Virus record (IMG/VR): IMGVR_UViG_3300021181_000016
Span: 1 to 45,551 of that record
Direction: 5' to 3' (one strand)
Length of the DNA stretch: 45,551 nt
Source: a virus
Every line of letters starts with the position of its first letter. Position 1 is the first letter of the stretch. This document shows, one piece after another, positions 8,086 through 16,997 of this stretch. The notes under the pieces were generated by a model, which was not told where the DNA came from, did no database searches, and worked only from the letters and a program-made list of their open reading frames with translations. The translations under genes were made by a program, and so were the position numbers.

Positions 8086-8708
8086 CCGACTTTTCCGATT
8101 TCACAACCCAGATCGCGGAATGGGCGAATCGGCAAGACTGGTCACCGACGCTCGTGACTTCGTTCGTTCGCATGGCCGAGCAAAAGATAAACCAGGAGCT
8201 CCGTCACAATCGGATGATCAAGAGCGCGATCGTCACCTCGACTGAGCGCTGCGCGACGATTCCCGACGATTGGCTCGAGTTCGATCTGGTCGAGATGGCG
8301 AGCGATCAGGTGCCAGGCGGCTGGAAACCGATTCGTTACAAGAGCCGCGACGAATTTATGAAGCTGCCCGACAAATGGGCGCTCAATCACTACACGATCG
8401 AGGGGCGGACGATCTTCTTTGGCGGCACGCCTGACGACGTCGAGGGCATTCAGTTTCAGATTTTTTATTTTGGCGAGGTGCCGGTCTTCTCCGACACGGT
8501 CGATTCCTGGGTCTACACCAAGTATCCGAGCCTCTACCTCTCCGCCGCAATGATGCACGCCTACTTGCACGCGATCGGTGAAGAGGCGCAAGCGGCGAAC
8601 GCGAAGCAATTCACAGAAGACATGATCCAAAAGCTCAACGTCGAGCACAACCTCTCGAAGGCGAGCGGCTCGAGGCTCACGCGATCGCGGGTGAGGAGCT
8701 TTGGATGA
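8082..8708 (+). CDS. head-tail adaptor protein (SU10-adaptor/gp4-like)
   Basis: 208 residues from the ATG at 8082 overlapping the previous stop. The N-terminus (FTTQIAEWANRQDW, then VRMAEQKINQELR) and the following CATIPDDWLEFDLVEM and FYFGEVP segments match the adaptor family that docks under the portal in SU10- and P22-like phages. A helical C-terminus, AAMMHAYLHAIGEEAQA, completes it. It extends the DNA channel and gives a platform for tail parts. Its stop overlaps the start of the first fibre gene. Confidence 0.75.
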   Translation: MTDFSDFTTQIAEWANRQDWSPTLVTSFVRMAEQKINQELRHNRMIKSAIVTSTERCATIPDDWLEFDLVEMASDQVPGGWKPIRYKSRDEFMKLPDKWALNHYTIEGRTIFFGGTPDDVEGIQFQIFYFGEVPVFSDTVDSWVYTKYPSLYLSAAMMHAYLHAIGEEAQAANAKQFTEDMIQKLNVEHNLSKASGSRLTRSRVRSFG

Positions 8709-11002
8709 ACCAGTGGGTCGATCCCAACGGCGACACGGTTCCTAACGACTGGGCCCCTGGTCTGCCGCCCAATGGCGAATGGCAGGACGGCTGTGGCTGC
8801 GAGCCGCCTGGCGGCGCGGCCAGCGTCAGCGGGATCACCATCACCGGCGTGCCGGCGACAGTAAGCTCATTGTACTGGCAGGTTTCGCTCAACGACGGCT
8901 CGAGTCCGCCGAATTTTCAGATCAATCAACTCGACGGCAAGGGCGCTTTTGTCTCGACCGCGGCTGAGATCACGCCCTCGATGATTTATTTCGACTATCC
9001 GGTTCTGCTGAGCCGCGATCCAGTCGAGCCGATGGAGGCGGTGACTCTTGAATATCTCGAGGCGCACGAGACCGGTATTCCGGAGCCGCCTGACAACCAG
9101 ACTTATGGGCGCGCTTTAGGGGCTTGGAACCTCGTGGTTCCGCAGTCGGGCGGCACTTACACCGGAGCGGTCTCGCTGGGCGCAGGCGGCGCAGTGACGT
9201 CGGGCGCGCTGCAGTTCTTTGGCTCGGCGGCGGCTTATTTCCCCGCGCTGGCGCAGTTGCAGATTGGCGATGGTCCCGCGGGTCAGGTGCCGACAGCGGA
9301 CGGCAGCGGCAATCTGACTTGGACGACTCCGGTTACTGGCGGGCCTTACCTGCCCATTGCGGGCGGCACGGTCACCGGCAGCTTGACAGTCAATCAGGTT
9401 TTGACCGTTCAGGGCAGCAATTCGATGGTGCTGAACGCCCCAGTCACCGGCGGCAGTCAGCGCACCATTCTCGGCATGGCCGCTAACGTCGCTCGCTGGG
9501 GGTTGACGCTCGGCGACGGGACCGCTGAAGGCGCGAACAACGTTGGGGCGAATTTTAGCCTTGCGGGTTACGGCGTCACCGGCGCGTTTCTCGGCACTTG
9601 GCTTTCCATTGCGCGTGCGGACGGTTCGACGGTCTTTAACGGCTCGGGCGTCACCATTCAGGGCGGCTTGGCGGTTAACGGGCTTCTCGCGCTCGCTAGC
9701 CCGAACAATCTCGCGATCTATGGCGGGACGCCTGGTCAATTCTTGTCGACGAATGGCTCAGGCGTGCTCTCCTGGGCCAGCGCGGCTGGCGGCGGAGCGT
9801 CGATCACGGTTAGCGACACACCCCCTTCAGCGCCCTCCGTAGGGGCTCTGTGGTGGGACAGCGTCGGCGGGCAATTGTACGTCTATTATTCGGACGCCAA
9901 CAGTTCACAGTGGGTTCCGGCCAGCAACGCTGCGAGCCTTCCGCCGCCCGCTTCGACGACGGTATTGGGCTCGGTCAAGGTTGACGGGACGTCGATCAAG
10001 GCGGCGGCGGACGGCACGATTTCGACCGTGCTGATCCCGATGGGCGACAACAGGCTCATCAACGGCGACATGCGGATCGACCAAAGGTGGAACGGCGCGG
10101 CCGAGGCGGGGGTCAATACCTATACCGTTGACCGCTGGTTTTATGGTGCAACTCAGGGGGCCAAGGGAACGTGGGGCCGTTCTAGCGCCAGTGGACTTAA
10201 CCCATTTCCTTATTGTCTTTGCTTCACGTCATCGTCTGCGTATGCGGTCGTGGCTGGAGACAGTTTCAATTTTCAACAACGAATTGAAGCGGATCTTGTC
10301 AGCGACTTTGCATTCGGAACGCTGCAAGCGCAAGCAGTGACGCTGTCCTTTTGGGCGTATTCCAGTTTAACTGGTACATTCAGTGGAGCATTGGGCAATA
10401 ATCCGGCCGGATCAACCCGCTCATATCCTTTCACTTTCTCACTTCCAACAGCCAATACATGGACGAGGATTATTATTACTGTCCCTGGCGATACTAGCGG
10501 CGCTTGGACAATGTTGGGCAGTGGAGCAGGGTTTTTATTAACCTTTGATCTCGGCACGGGCGCGACTTATCGCGGTCCCGCCAACGCATGGGCAAGCGCG
10601 AATTACATCGGCGCGAATGGCGCGGTCAGCGTCGTCTCGACCAACGGCGCGACCTTCTACGTGACCGGCGTCAAGCTAGAGATCGGCTCGGTAGCAACGC
10701 CGTTCAATCGGCAGTCGCTCGCTAAGAGTATGGCGGATTGTCAGAGGTATTTCGCCAACTCTCAGGCAGTTCAGCTCAGTGCCTATGTCACGGCTGGGTT
10801 GACTTTTGGTCAAAGCGTAACCTTTCCAGTGACAATGCGAGTTGCTCCAACAATTACGCTTGTGGGGCCGACCTACTCCAATGCGAGTGGCGCGGCGGTT
10901 ACAACAAATAGCCTTGGCGCTGTCACTGTCTATGCGACTGGAGCAGCTGCGGGGCTCGGATCGTTTACAATTTCTTCTTTGCAGTTGAGCGCGGAGCTTT
11001 GA
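8705..11002 (+). CDS. tail fibre / receptor-binding protein 1
   Basis: 765 residues. The N-terminal 130 would attach to the tail. About 130-430 is Gly/Ser/Thr-rich with repeats of the tail-fibre kind (PIAGGTVTGSLTVN). From about 445 comes a jelly-roll-like tip starting GDNRLINGDMRIDQRW, with YTVDRWFYGATQ and ending in the common fibre motif ATPFNRQSLAKSMADCQRYF plus a small beta domain. The tip is shared with the next gene (41 identical bases at 10043-10083 and 11246-11286) while the intervening tip-coding part (about 10130-10560) is AT-richer and divergent. It likely binds the host receptor. Confidence 0.8.
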   Translation: MNQWVDPNGDTVPNDWAPGLPPNGEWQDGCGCEPPGGAASVSGITITGVPATVSSLYWQVSLNDGSSPPNFQINQLDGKGAFVSTAAEITPSMIYFDYPVLLSRDPVEPMEAVTLEYLEAHETGIPEPPDNQTYGRALGAWNLVVPQSGGTYTGAVSLGAGGAVTSGALQFFGSAAAYFPALAQLQIGDGPAGQVPTADGSGNLTWTTPVTGGPYLPIAGGTVTGSLTVNQVLTVQGSNSMVLNAPVTGGSQRTILGMAANVARWGLTLGDGTAEGANNVGANFSLAGYGVTGAFLGTWLSIARADGSTVFNGSGVTIQGGLAVNGLLALASPNNLAIYGGTPGQFLSTNGSGVLSWASAAGGGASITVSDTPPSAPSVGALWWDSVGGQLYVYYSDANSSQWVPASNAASLPPPASTTVLGSVKVDGTSIKAAADGTISTVLIPMGDNRLINGDMRIDQRWNGAAEAGVNTYTVDRWFYGATQGAKGTWGRSSASGLNPFPYCLCFTSSSAYAVVAGDSFNFQQRIEADLVSDFAFGTLQAQAVTLSFWAYSSLTGTFSGALGNNPAGSTRSYPFTFSLPTANTWTRIIITVPGDTSGAWTMLGSGAGFLLTFDLGTGATYRGPANAWASANYIGANGAVSVVSTNGATFYVTGVKLEIGSVATPFNRQSLAKSMADCQRYFANSQAVQLSAYVTAGLTFGQSVTFPVTMRVAPTITLVGPTYSNASGAAVTTNSLGAVTVYATGAAAGLGSFTISSLQLSAEL
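10043..10083 (+). repeat. 41-bp direct repeat, copy 1, in tail-fibre tip
   Basis: These 41 bases, coding for GDNRLINGDMRIDQ, are identical to 11246-11286 in the second fibre gene. They mark the start of the shared tip domain and could serve as a recombination site between the two genes. Confidence 0.85.
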
Positions 11003-11024
11003 TCATGACCTATACGCAAGTCTG
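10985..11024 (+). repeat. 40-bp direct repeat, copy 1, at end of fibre gene 1
   Basis: The last codons of fibre 1, its stop and the following 22 bases match 12218-12257 at the end of fibre 2 with one T/C difference. In the second copy the sequence continues into a full gene; here it is cut off after six codons. This is direct evidence for duplication or insertion of a fibre gene. Confidence 0.85.
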
Positions 11025-11025
11025 A
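11005..11025 (+). pseudogene. six-codon remnant of fibre-assembly gene
   Basis: ATG followed by TYTQV and a TGA. The intact gene at 12238 begins with the same MTYTQV and continues WDHMRG. Here the G after the sixth codon is replaced and the frame stops. It lies between the two fibre genes and is the scar left where the second fibre gene now sits. Confidence 0.75.
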
Positions 11026-11029
11026 ACGC

Positions 11030-12235
11030 ATGATCGACTTCCCCGCCAGCCCCACAATCGGCCAGCAGTTCACCGCTGCGGGCGTGACTTGGGTTTGGGA
11101 TGGGGTGAAGTGGGCCGCGAGCGGCTTGAGCGTCGCCTTCCTGCCGTTGGCGGGCGGCAACATGAGCGGCCCTATCGTCCTCGCCGCCGATCCGACCGCC
11201 AATTTACAGGCCGCGACCAAGCAATATGTCGACGGCGTGCGCTATGGCGACAACAGGCTCATCAACGGCGACATGCGGATCGACCAGCGGAACGGCGGCG
11301 CGCAGGGAACGTTGGCTGGCTATACGGTTGATCGGTGGGTTTATGGAGCAACGCAGTCAGGAAAAGTTCAGTGGGGACAAGCAGGCGGGCCAACCGGCTT
11401 TGGTTACTGCCTCAACGTCACATCGTCATCGGCATATACACCTTTGGCTACTGATTTGTTTTATCTCTATCAATCTATTGAAGCCGACATGGTCAGCGAT
11501 TTCGCTTGGGGGAGCGCTAGCGCCCAGCCAGTGACGCTGTCGTTTTGGGCCTATTCCAGCAAAACGGGATCGTTCAGCGGTGCTATTACTAATTATGCTG
11601 GGACACGCTCCTATCCGTTTTCTTACTCTTTACCTACAGCCAGCACCTGGACCAAGCTAACTGTCACTATTCCTGGCGACATCGCCGGAACATGGGTGAT
11701 GAAAGGCAATGCTGGGTCGGTGATTGTTTATTTTGACGTTGGATGCGGTACGGCTGGCCGCGCAGCAGCGGGCGCGTGGCTTGCGGGTAATTTCAATGGC
11801 GTTACGGGCGCGCAAAGCATCATCAATACTAACGGAGCGAGTTATGGTTTAACCGGCGTCAAGCTGGAGATCGGCTCAGTAGCAACGCCGTTCAATCGGC
11901 AGTCTCTGGCGAAGTCTTTGGCGGATTGCCAAAGGTATTATTATCAGGGCGTGCCGCCACTAAAAGGCCTCGTTTCTGGAACCTTACCCTCAACGGTATT
12001 AAGTCGCTTAAGTTGTCGTCACCCAGTAACTATGCGAGCAGCGCCGACCATTACGATGCCGTTTGCTATCGCTGCTTATGATGGTGTGAACCCTTATGGG
12101 CTAACTACTATTGGCGCAAACGAAAGTTCAGTCGATGTGCTCGAGTTTGAGGCAACAGCATCAGCCCCATTTAGCAATCGTGCGGTCACTGTCTATCAAG
12201 GTACTGGCCTATTGCAATTGAGCGCGGAGCTTTGA
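11030..12235 (+). CDS. tail fibre / receptor-binding protein 2 (paralogue)
   Basis: 401 residues. The short N-terminus (IDFPASPTIGQQFTAAGV, then WDGVKWAASG) and PLAGGNMSGPIVLAADP with TKQYVD are common phage fibre attachment elements. From about 73 it repeats the tip of the preceding protein: GDNRLINGDMRIDQR, YTVDRWVYGATQ, and ATPFNRQSLAKSLADCQRYY. The stretch coded about 11330-11760 is AT-richer and differs from the paralogue, as expected for a receptor-contact region. It lacks the long repetitive shaft. Two fibres with different tips would broaden host range or bind two receptors. Confidence 0.8.
   Translation: MIDFPASPTIGQQFTAAGVTWVWDGVKWAASGLSVAFLPLAGGNMSGPIVLAADPTANLQAATKQYVDGVRYGDNRLINGDMRIDQRNGGAQGTLAGYTVDRWVYGATQSGKVQWGQAGGPTGFGYCLNVTSSSAYTPLATDLFYLYQSIEADMVSDFAWGSASAQPVTLSFWAYSSKTGSFSGAITNYAGTRSYPFSYSLPTASTWTKLTVTIPGDIAGTWVMKGNAGSVIVYFDVGCGTAGRAAAGAWLAGNFNGVTGAQSIINTNGASYGLTGVKLEIGSVATPFNRQSLAKSLADCQRYYYQGVPPLKGLVSGTLPSTVLSRLSCRHPVTMRAAPTITMPFAIAAYDGVNPYGLTTIGANESSVDVLEFEATASAPFSNRAVTVYQGTGLLQLSAEL
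11246..11286 (+). repeat. 41-bp direct repeat, copy 2, in tail-fibre tip
   Basis: Identical to 10043-10083; codes for the same GDNRLINGDMRIDQ start of the tip domain in the second fibre. Confidence 0.85.
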
Positions 12236-12257
12236 CCATGACCTATACGCAAGTCTG
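12218..12257 (+). repeat. 40-bp direct repeat, copy 2, at end of fibre gene 2
   Basis: Matches 10985-11024 with one mismatch. It spans the last codons of fibre 2 and the first codons of the intact downstream gene. Confidence 0.85.
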
Positions 12258-12516
12258 GGACCATATGCGGGGCCAAGTCAGTGACAGATCGATCCAGCGC
12301 GATGAAGATGGCGCGTTCATCCCGTTCGATCCCGACAACGTCGATTATCAGGATTATCTGGCGTGGCTCGACGAGGGCAACGCGCCGAAAGAACCGCCTG
12401 CGATCCCGACGCCGCCGATGGAAGAGCCGCTGCCGCCCGACATCCACGACGTCAACGCTCAGGTGCAGGACATCGACGCGCGGCTGATGGATCTCGAAAC
12501 AAGCCTGGGGAGATAG
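12238..12516 (+). CDS. tail-fibre assembly-like protein
   Basis: 92 residues from the ATG at 12238, with GGAG about nine bases upstream inside the fibre stop region. The stretch DEDGAFIPFDPDNVDYQDY then LAWLDEGN is typical of small proteins encoded after phage fibre genes, many of which are fibre chaperones. The tail has a Pro-rich linker and a short coiled coil (NAQVQDIDARLMDLETSL). Its start was copied into the scar after fibre 1. Chaperone function is inferred from position and pattern. Confidence 0.65.
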   Translation: MTYTQVWDHMRGQVSDRSIQRDEDGAFIPFDPDNVDYQDYLAWLDEGNAPKEPPAIPTPPMEEPLPPDIHDVNAQVQDIDARLMDLETSLGR

Positions 12517-12520
12517 GCGC

Positions 12521-13300
12521 GTGGTTGAAACGACGACCAAGAACTACGGCTGGGTCAAGCCGCAAATCCAGGGCTCGCCAACGACCTGGGGCGGCTTTCT
12601 CAACGACGATATGGACGACATCGACGCCCTCGTCTTCGCCAACCAGCAGGGTATCAATCCGATCGGCTCGGGCGCGCTTTGGTTTACCAATACGCCGCCG
12701 GCGAATTGGCTGATCTGCGACGGTTCGTCGCTCTCCACCACGACTTACGCGGCTTTGTTCGCGGAGATCGGCTACACTTTTGGCGGGTCAGGTCCGAATT
12801 TCAATCTACCCCCTCTCGCCAATTTCTTTCCATTCGGCGCGGGCGCGACCGCCGCGCTGGGCGCAGTCGGAGGCGAGGCGAATCACGTTCTCAGCGTCAA
12901 CGAAATGCCGGTCCATGCGCATAGCGTCTATGATCCGGAGCACGGGCATAGCGCGTTTCAGAACGCCCATGCTCACGCCATCGCGACCGGAGGGCATTCG
13001 CACGGCGTCCATACCGGAGCTCACGCGCATAGCGGGGTTGTTGTCGGTCTGACCACGCCGGGGGCGATCGCCGGCGGCGCGGGCGGCAACGTTCTCATGG
13101 GCAATACGAGCACGGTTGGCGATCTTGGCGGCAGTACCGATGCGGCCGGGAATCTTGGCGGCAACACCGACACGCAAGCGCCAGGCGTCGGAGTCAACGC
13201 CGCCGCGACCGGCATCTCCCTCTACAACGCCGGCGGCGGCGCGGCGCACAACAATATGCCGCCCTTTGTCGGAATTAACTTCATCATTCGGTATCAATGA
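12521..13300 (+). CDS. phage tail-collar domain protein
   Basis: 259 residues from a GTG start. After an N-terminal KNYGWVKPQIQGSPTTWGG comes a tail-collar domain (about 50-115: PANWLICDGSSLS, NFNLPPLANFFPFGAG). Then a His-rich region (about 127-170) with many HAH, HSH and HGH units, which in phage fibres coordinate metal ions along a trimeric needle. It ends NNMPPFVGINFIIRYQ, the typical collar-protein C-terminus. Likely a fibre or collar part contacting the host surface. It overlaps the next gene by four bases. Confidence 0.8.
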   Translation: MVETTTKNYGWVKPQIQGSPTTWGGFLNDDMDDIDALVFANQQGINPIGSGALWFTNTPPANWLICDGSSLSTTTYAALFAEIGYTFGGSGPNFNLPPLANFFPFGAGATAALGAVGGEANHVLSVNEMPVHAHSVYDPEHGHSAFQNAHAHAIATGGHSHGVHTGAHAHSGVVVGLTTPGAIAGGAGGNVLMGNTSTVGDLGGSTDAAGNLGGNTDTQAPGVGVNAAATGISLYNAGGGAAHNNMPPFVGINFIIRYQ

Positions 13301-14943
13301 GCTCGCAATTCAAACCGCTGAGCATTCCGCCTGGCGTCGTCGCGACGGCGACGAAGCAGATGAGCTCGACCAATTACGCCGCCGCCAACATGGTGCGCTG
13401 GGTCGAAGGCCAGCTTTCGCCAGTCGGCGGCCAGGCGAAATACAATTACACCTTCGCCTCGCGCTGCAAGGCGATCCATGGATTCTACGATCTTTCCCAG
13501 AATTATCACGTAGCTTATTTGTGCGAATCGAACCTCTACATCGACACCGGCGGCGCGCTTCTCGACATTACGCCGGTCGACGGCATGATCCCGCCGACGC
13601 CGCCGAGCGAGGGCGGCTATGGCGACGGGCTCTACAACGACGGCACCTATGGCACGCCGCGCTCGATCGGCTCCGATGCGGCGATCGACCGCGTGCCCGA
13701 CGCTTACAGCCTGAGCAATTTCGGCGCGGTTCTCCTCGCCATGACCTCGGCTGATGGGCGTCTCCTCTACTGGAATCCAGCCGATCCGCCTGGCACGGTG
13801 GCGCAAGTTGTGCCGCCGAAAGACGCCAACTCCGTGGTGCCGAACGGCCGCTGCTTCGTCGTCACGCCTGAGCGCTTCGTCCAAATTTTCGGCTCCTACA
13901 ACGACGGCACGCTAAATGACGGCGGCTCGTTCCGACGCTTCGCCTGGTGCGAGCAAGAGGACTACACGAACTGGAATTACGAAGACACGACGACGCAAGC
14001 GGGCTTCATCGATATCGAGCCCTCGAGCCCGATCATCACCGCGTGCGCGACTCGAAACGGCACGATTTTTTGGACCGGCAAGAAGGTCTACGTTTCGAGG
14101 TTTCTCGGAACGCCCTTCATCTACAATTTCACCGAGCTCGGTGACAGTTGCACGCCGTGGTCGCCGCAGAGCGTGGTTACGACTTCGAGCATGGTGCTCT
14201 GGTTCAGCCAACAGGGCCCCTACAGCTTCGACGGCACCTCGGTTTTGCCGATCCAGTGCATGGTCCGCGCCTGGGTCGACGATGACATTGATCTTCTCAA
14301 TGTTCGTGAGCAAGCGTGCGCGGTGCATGTCGCCAACTTCAACGAATTTTGGTGGTTTTTCCCGCAGGGGCCGCAAATCAATCCGAGCGGATTCAATACC
14401 CGCGCCGTCATCTATAATTACAAGGAAGGCTGGTGGGGTCAGGCGCAATGCGCCCGCTCGGCCGGGATCACCGCCAGCTACACCAGCCACACGATCATGG
14501 CGAACGGGACCGTCTCGTACGAGCACGAGTACGGCAATCAGTACAACGATTGCGATCTGCCCTGGATCGAGACGTTCGACCTCAACGTTTTCGGCTATGG
14601 CGCGAGCACCTCGCCGTACATGGTGGGCTTCACGGCTGGGAGCACGTTGACCACGGTCAAACAGCTTCTTCCAGACATCAAGGGCGCGGTTAGCAACCTC
14701 CTTTATTCGCTGTTCTACCGCAACAGTCGCAGCCTCGGCACGCCTGAGCTCCAATCCGTTCCTTCGCCGGTGCGCAGCGACGGCTATGTCGACATGCGGG
14801 TCACCGGACGCGACCTTCGATTGCGCATCGATTTCGCCATTCCGCCTGGTCAGATCGTTAATGGCGTCGCCTCGTCGGGCGCGGTTTATCCGGTGACGGT
14901 GGGCCAGCATCTGATCGACGCCGTGCCTCGAGGAGACCGATGA
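13297..14943 (+). CDS. tail nozzle / gp10-like DNA-stabilisation protein
   Basis: 548 residues. The opening KPLSIPPGVVATATKQMSS and NMVRWVEGQLSPVGG, and regular Trp/Tyr/Gly-rich beta segments such as RFVQIFGSYNDGTLNDG and FSQQGPYSFDGTSVLP, suggest a beta-propeller. This is the pattern of podovirus nozzle or packaged-DNA stabilisation proteins (P22 gp10, SU10-type nozzle). It would cap the adaptor, hold DNA in and carry fibres. Position after the fibres and before the ejection proteins fits. The exact family was not tested. Confidence 0.7.
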   Translation: MSSQFKPLSIPPGVVATATKQMSSTNYAAANMVRWVEGQLSPVGGQAKYNYTFASRCKAIHGFYDLSQNYHVAYLCESNLYIDTGGALLDITPVDGMIPPTPPSEGGYGDGLYNDGTYGTPRSIGSDAAIDRVPDAYSLSNFGAVLLAMTSADGRLLYWNPADPPGTVAQVVPPKDANSVVPNGRCFVVTPERFVQIFGSYNDGTLNDGGSFRRFAWCEQEDYTNWNYEDTTTQAGFIDIEPSSPIITACATRNGTIFWTGKKVYVSRFLGTPFIYNFTELGDSCTPWSPQSVVTTSSMVLWFSQQGPYSFDGTSVLPIQCMVRAWVDDDIDLLNVREQACAVHVANFNEFWWFFPQGPQINPSGFNTRAVIYNYKEGWWGQAQCARSAGITASYTSHTIMANGTVSYEHEYGNQYNDCDLPWIETFDLNVFGYGASTSPYMVGFTAGSTLTTVKQLLPDIKGAVSNLLYSLFYRNSRSLGTPELQSVPSPVRSDGYVDMRVTGRDLRLRIDFAIPPGQIVNGVASSGAVYPVTVGQHLIDAVPRGDR

Positions 14944-15089
14944 GAGCCTTGCTGCAGCGTTTCAGATGTCATTTCGGCTGGTGTGGCGGCCATGTCGTTT
15001 CGGGCATCCATGCCAACGTGATTTGGATCGGCTGGCAATGCGATCGCTGCGGCAAAGTGAAGCACTATGCTCCGGATAGGAGTCTTTGA
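14940..15089 (+). CDS. 49-residue Cys/His-rich zinc-binding-like protein
   Basis: A small gene in an ATGA overlap with the preceding stop and a TGATG overlap with the next start, with AGGAG six bases before the ATG. The product has Cys10 and Cys15 and a CDRC knuckle (34-37) plus several His residues, a likely zinc ribbon, and ends KHYAPDRSL. Function unknown; the tight fit between two structural genes argues that it is real. Confidence 0.7.
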   Translation: MRALLQRFRCHFGWCGGHVVSGIHANVIWIGWQCDRCGKVKHYAPDRSL

Positions 15090-15367
15090 TGGCGACTTTT
15101 CCCTCTCCGCCCGCCGCTCAAGCGCCGCCTGAGCTTCCGCATGATCCCAAAGTCTCGGACATCTTGGCGAATTATTTGCGCAGTTTTTCGCTTTGGTGCC
15201 GGCATGGATTCAGCGCCAAGCTCGACGCCAATACCGCGCTGCCCGGGATTATGCTGCAAGCCAATGACGCGCCGCCAGGCACAGCGCCTGCCGTGTGGTT
15301 GCTGCAGGTTCAGAGCAACGGAACATTCGTCGCCACGCCGGTGCCGCTTGGAGGCGGCAAGCCGTGA
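15089..15367 (+). CDS. small conserved-type virion-module protein
   Basis: 92 residues, ATG at 15089 with AGGAG upstream. A Pro-rich N-terminus is followed by a helix (DILANYLRSFSLWCRHGF), then TALPGIMLQANDAPPG, VWLLQVQSNGTFVATPVP. Similar short proteins are seen beside podovirus tail genes, without known function. No membrane segment. It overlaps the next gene by four bases. Confidence 0.7.
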   Translation: MATFPSPPAAQAPPELPHDPKVSDILANYLRSFSLWCRHGFSAKLDANTALPGIMLQANDAPPGTAPAVWLLQVQSNGTFVATPVPLGGGKP

Positions 15368-15723
15368 ACGAGGCTTTCTATCATCGCAAGCTCGCCCGCG
15401 CGCTCGACACGCAGGGCGGCCTATGGGCGCTTGCCGACATCCTCGAGCGAATCAGCGACGGACGGATGCAAAGCTTTGTCCACAATAATTCGTGGATCGT
15501 GACCCAGATCTCCGTTTATCCGCGGAGACGATTGCTGGAAATCGTGGCGGCTATTGGCGATCTCAAGGATTGTCGGATCTTGCACGGCGAGGTTCTAGCC
15601 TTCGCCAACAGAATGAACGTAGATCTGGTCGCCGCGTACGGGAGGCGCGGCTGGGCCCGCGACGCTGATCGTAACGGCTGGAAGATCAAAACGACCAGCT
15701 ATCTCTACCATAAGGATCTGTAG
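15364..15723 (+). CDS. conserved-type phage protein of unknown function
   Basis: 119 residues from a GTG overlapping the previous stop (GTGA). The sequence is a mixed alpha/beta globular domain: RISDGRMQSFVHNNSWIVTQ, YPRRRLLEIVAAIGDLKDC, then VAAYGRRGWARDADRNGW and a final KDL. The central strand-helix-strand part and the GRRGW turn resemble small GNAT-like phage proteins encoded before internal virion proteins, but acetyl-CoA residues cannot be assigned with confidence. Confidence 0.7.
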   Translation: MNEAFYHRKLARALDTQGGLWALADILERISDGRMQSFVHNNSWIVTQISVYPRRRLLEIVAAIGDLKDCRILHGEVLAFANRMNVDLVAAYGRRGWARDADRNGWKIKTTSYLYHKDL

Positions 15724-15725
15724 CC

Positions 15726-16997
15726 ATGGGCGGACAGACCGGCTCTCAGCAACAGCAAACGCAACAAACGACGCAGCTGCCGCCCTGGATCAACGATGCT
15801 GCGCAGCAGAATTACGCCGTAGCTCAGCAAATCGCCACGACTCCGCTACAGCAATATCAAGGGCAGATGACGCCCAATGTCTCCCAGCAACTGCAGCAAA
15901 GCTGGAACACCGCGGCGACGGCCGGCAACGCGGGTCTGCCGCAGATCAACGCCGCGACCGCCGGCTTTACCGGCGCGCTCGGCCAGACGCCCTCGTCGAT
16001 TTTGCCGCAGACGCTCGCCGGCACGAATTTGCAGCCCTACGAGAATCCGTACACGCAGAACGTCATCAACGCGACGCTGCCGATCATGCAGCAACAGCTT
16101 GGTCAAACGCTTGCGACCAACGCCGGCAACGCGGTCAACCAGGGCGCTTTCGGCGGCTCAAGATTCGGGGTTCAGCAAGGCGTGGCCCAGGCTCAGGGCG
16201 CGCTTGGCGAAACGCAAATGGCTGAGCAACTCAACCAGGCGAACTACGCGCAAGCGGTGCAGGGCGCGCAGTACGACATCGGCAACAATATGACTGCGCA
16301 ACAAGCCAACCAGGCGGCGCAGCAAGCGAAGATCAATTCCGATATCCAAGCTTCGCAGGGACTGAACGCGACGGCGCAGACCGCGGGCCAGCAAGCCCAG
16401 AACGCCTTCACCATGCAGAACACCGCTGGCACCCAGCAAATGTCGACGGCGCAGGATCAGATCAACGCCCAGATGCAGAAATTCCAGCAAGCCTGGGGCT
16501 ATCCGACCCAGGAGCTCGGCGTCCTGCAGAGCGCTCTCGGCATGACCCCTTACGGCCAATCTACAACAGGTGCGAGCGATACCCAGACCTACACACCCAC
16601 CGATTGGGCGGCGCTCGCCGGCGCGGGCATCGGCGCGCTCGGCAACATCTTCAAAGCGCCGACGTCGGATATCCGGCTGAAGAAGAACCTGAAGAAAGTT
16701 GGCGTTCACGGACCGACCGGCATTCCGCTCTACGATTTCAACTGGAAAGGCCAGAAGAAAGGCGCTCCGAAAACCCGCGGACCGATGGCGCAGGACATCG
16801 CTAAGGTCATGCCGCACGCCGTTGTGCAGCATCCGCATACCGGCGTGCTTCACGTTCATCCGACCGTGCTCGGCGCGCTCTCGCGTTCGACGCCGGTGGG
16901 CGCGAGCGGCGCGCTGCGGACACTGACGCCGGTTTCGCGCACCCAGCATCGCCGTCGCGTGCGGCCGCCGCAACTGAGGGGCGCGCTCAGTGGCTGA
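15726..16997 (+). CDS. Gln-rich virion protein with C-terminal S74 chaperone domain
   Basis: 423 residues. About 1-290 is extremely rich in Gln, Ala and Asn with helical repeats, like DNA-ejection or internal virion proteins (gp7/gp20 type). From about 313 comes a Peptidase_S74 intramolecular chaperone signature, SDIRLKKNLKKVG, with YDFNWKG and RGPMAQDIAKVMPHAVV. S74 domains normally fold trimeric fibres and then cut themselves off at the Ser of the SDxRxK motif. The tail after the domain is Arg-rich. It overlaps the next gene by eight bases. Confidence 0.75.
   Translation: MGGQTGSQQQQTQQTTQLPPWINDAAQQNYAVAQQIATTPLQQYQGQMTPNVSQQLQQSWNTAATAGNAGLPQINAATAGFTGALGQTPSSILPQTLAGTNLQPYENPYTQNVINATLPIMQQQLGQTLATNAGNAVNQGAFGGSRFGVQQGVAQAQGALGETQMAEQLNQANYAQAVQGAQYDIGNNMTAQQANQAAQQAKINSDIQASQGLNATAQTAGQQAQNAFTMQNTAGTQQMSTAQDQINAQMQKFQQAWGYPTQELGVLQSALGMTPYGQSTTGASDTQTYTPTDWAALAGAGIGALGNIFKAPTSDIRLKKNLKKVGVHGPTGIPLYDFNWKGQKKGAPKTRGPMAQDIAKVMPHAVVQHPHTGVLHVHPTVLGALSRSTPVGASGALRTLTPVSRTQHRRRVRPPQLRGALSG

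Noticed and set aside
8705-12235. Possible diversity-generating retroelement, because two fibre tips share repeats and differ between them.
   Set aside because: No reverse transcriptase gene is present and the differences are spread and not A-specific by eye.
13912-14910. Long minus-strand open frame under the nozzle gene.
   Set aside because: Arises from GC-rich codon bias of the real plus-strand gene.
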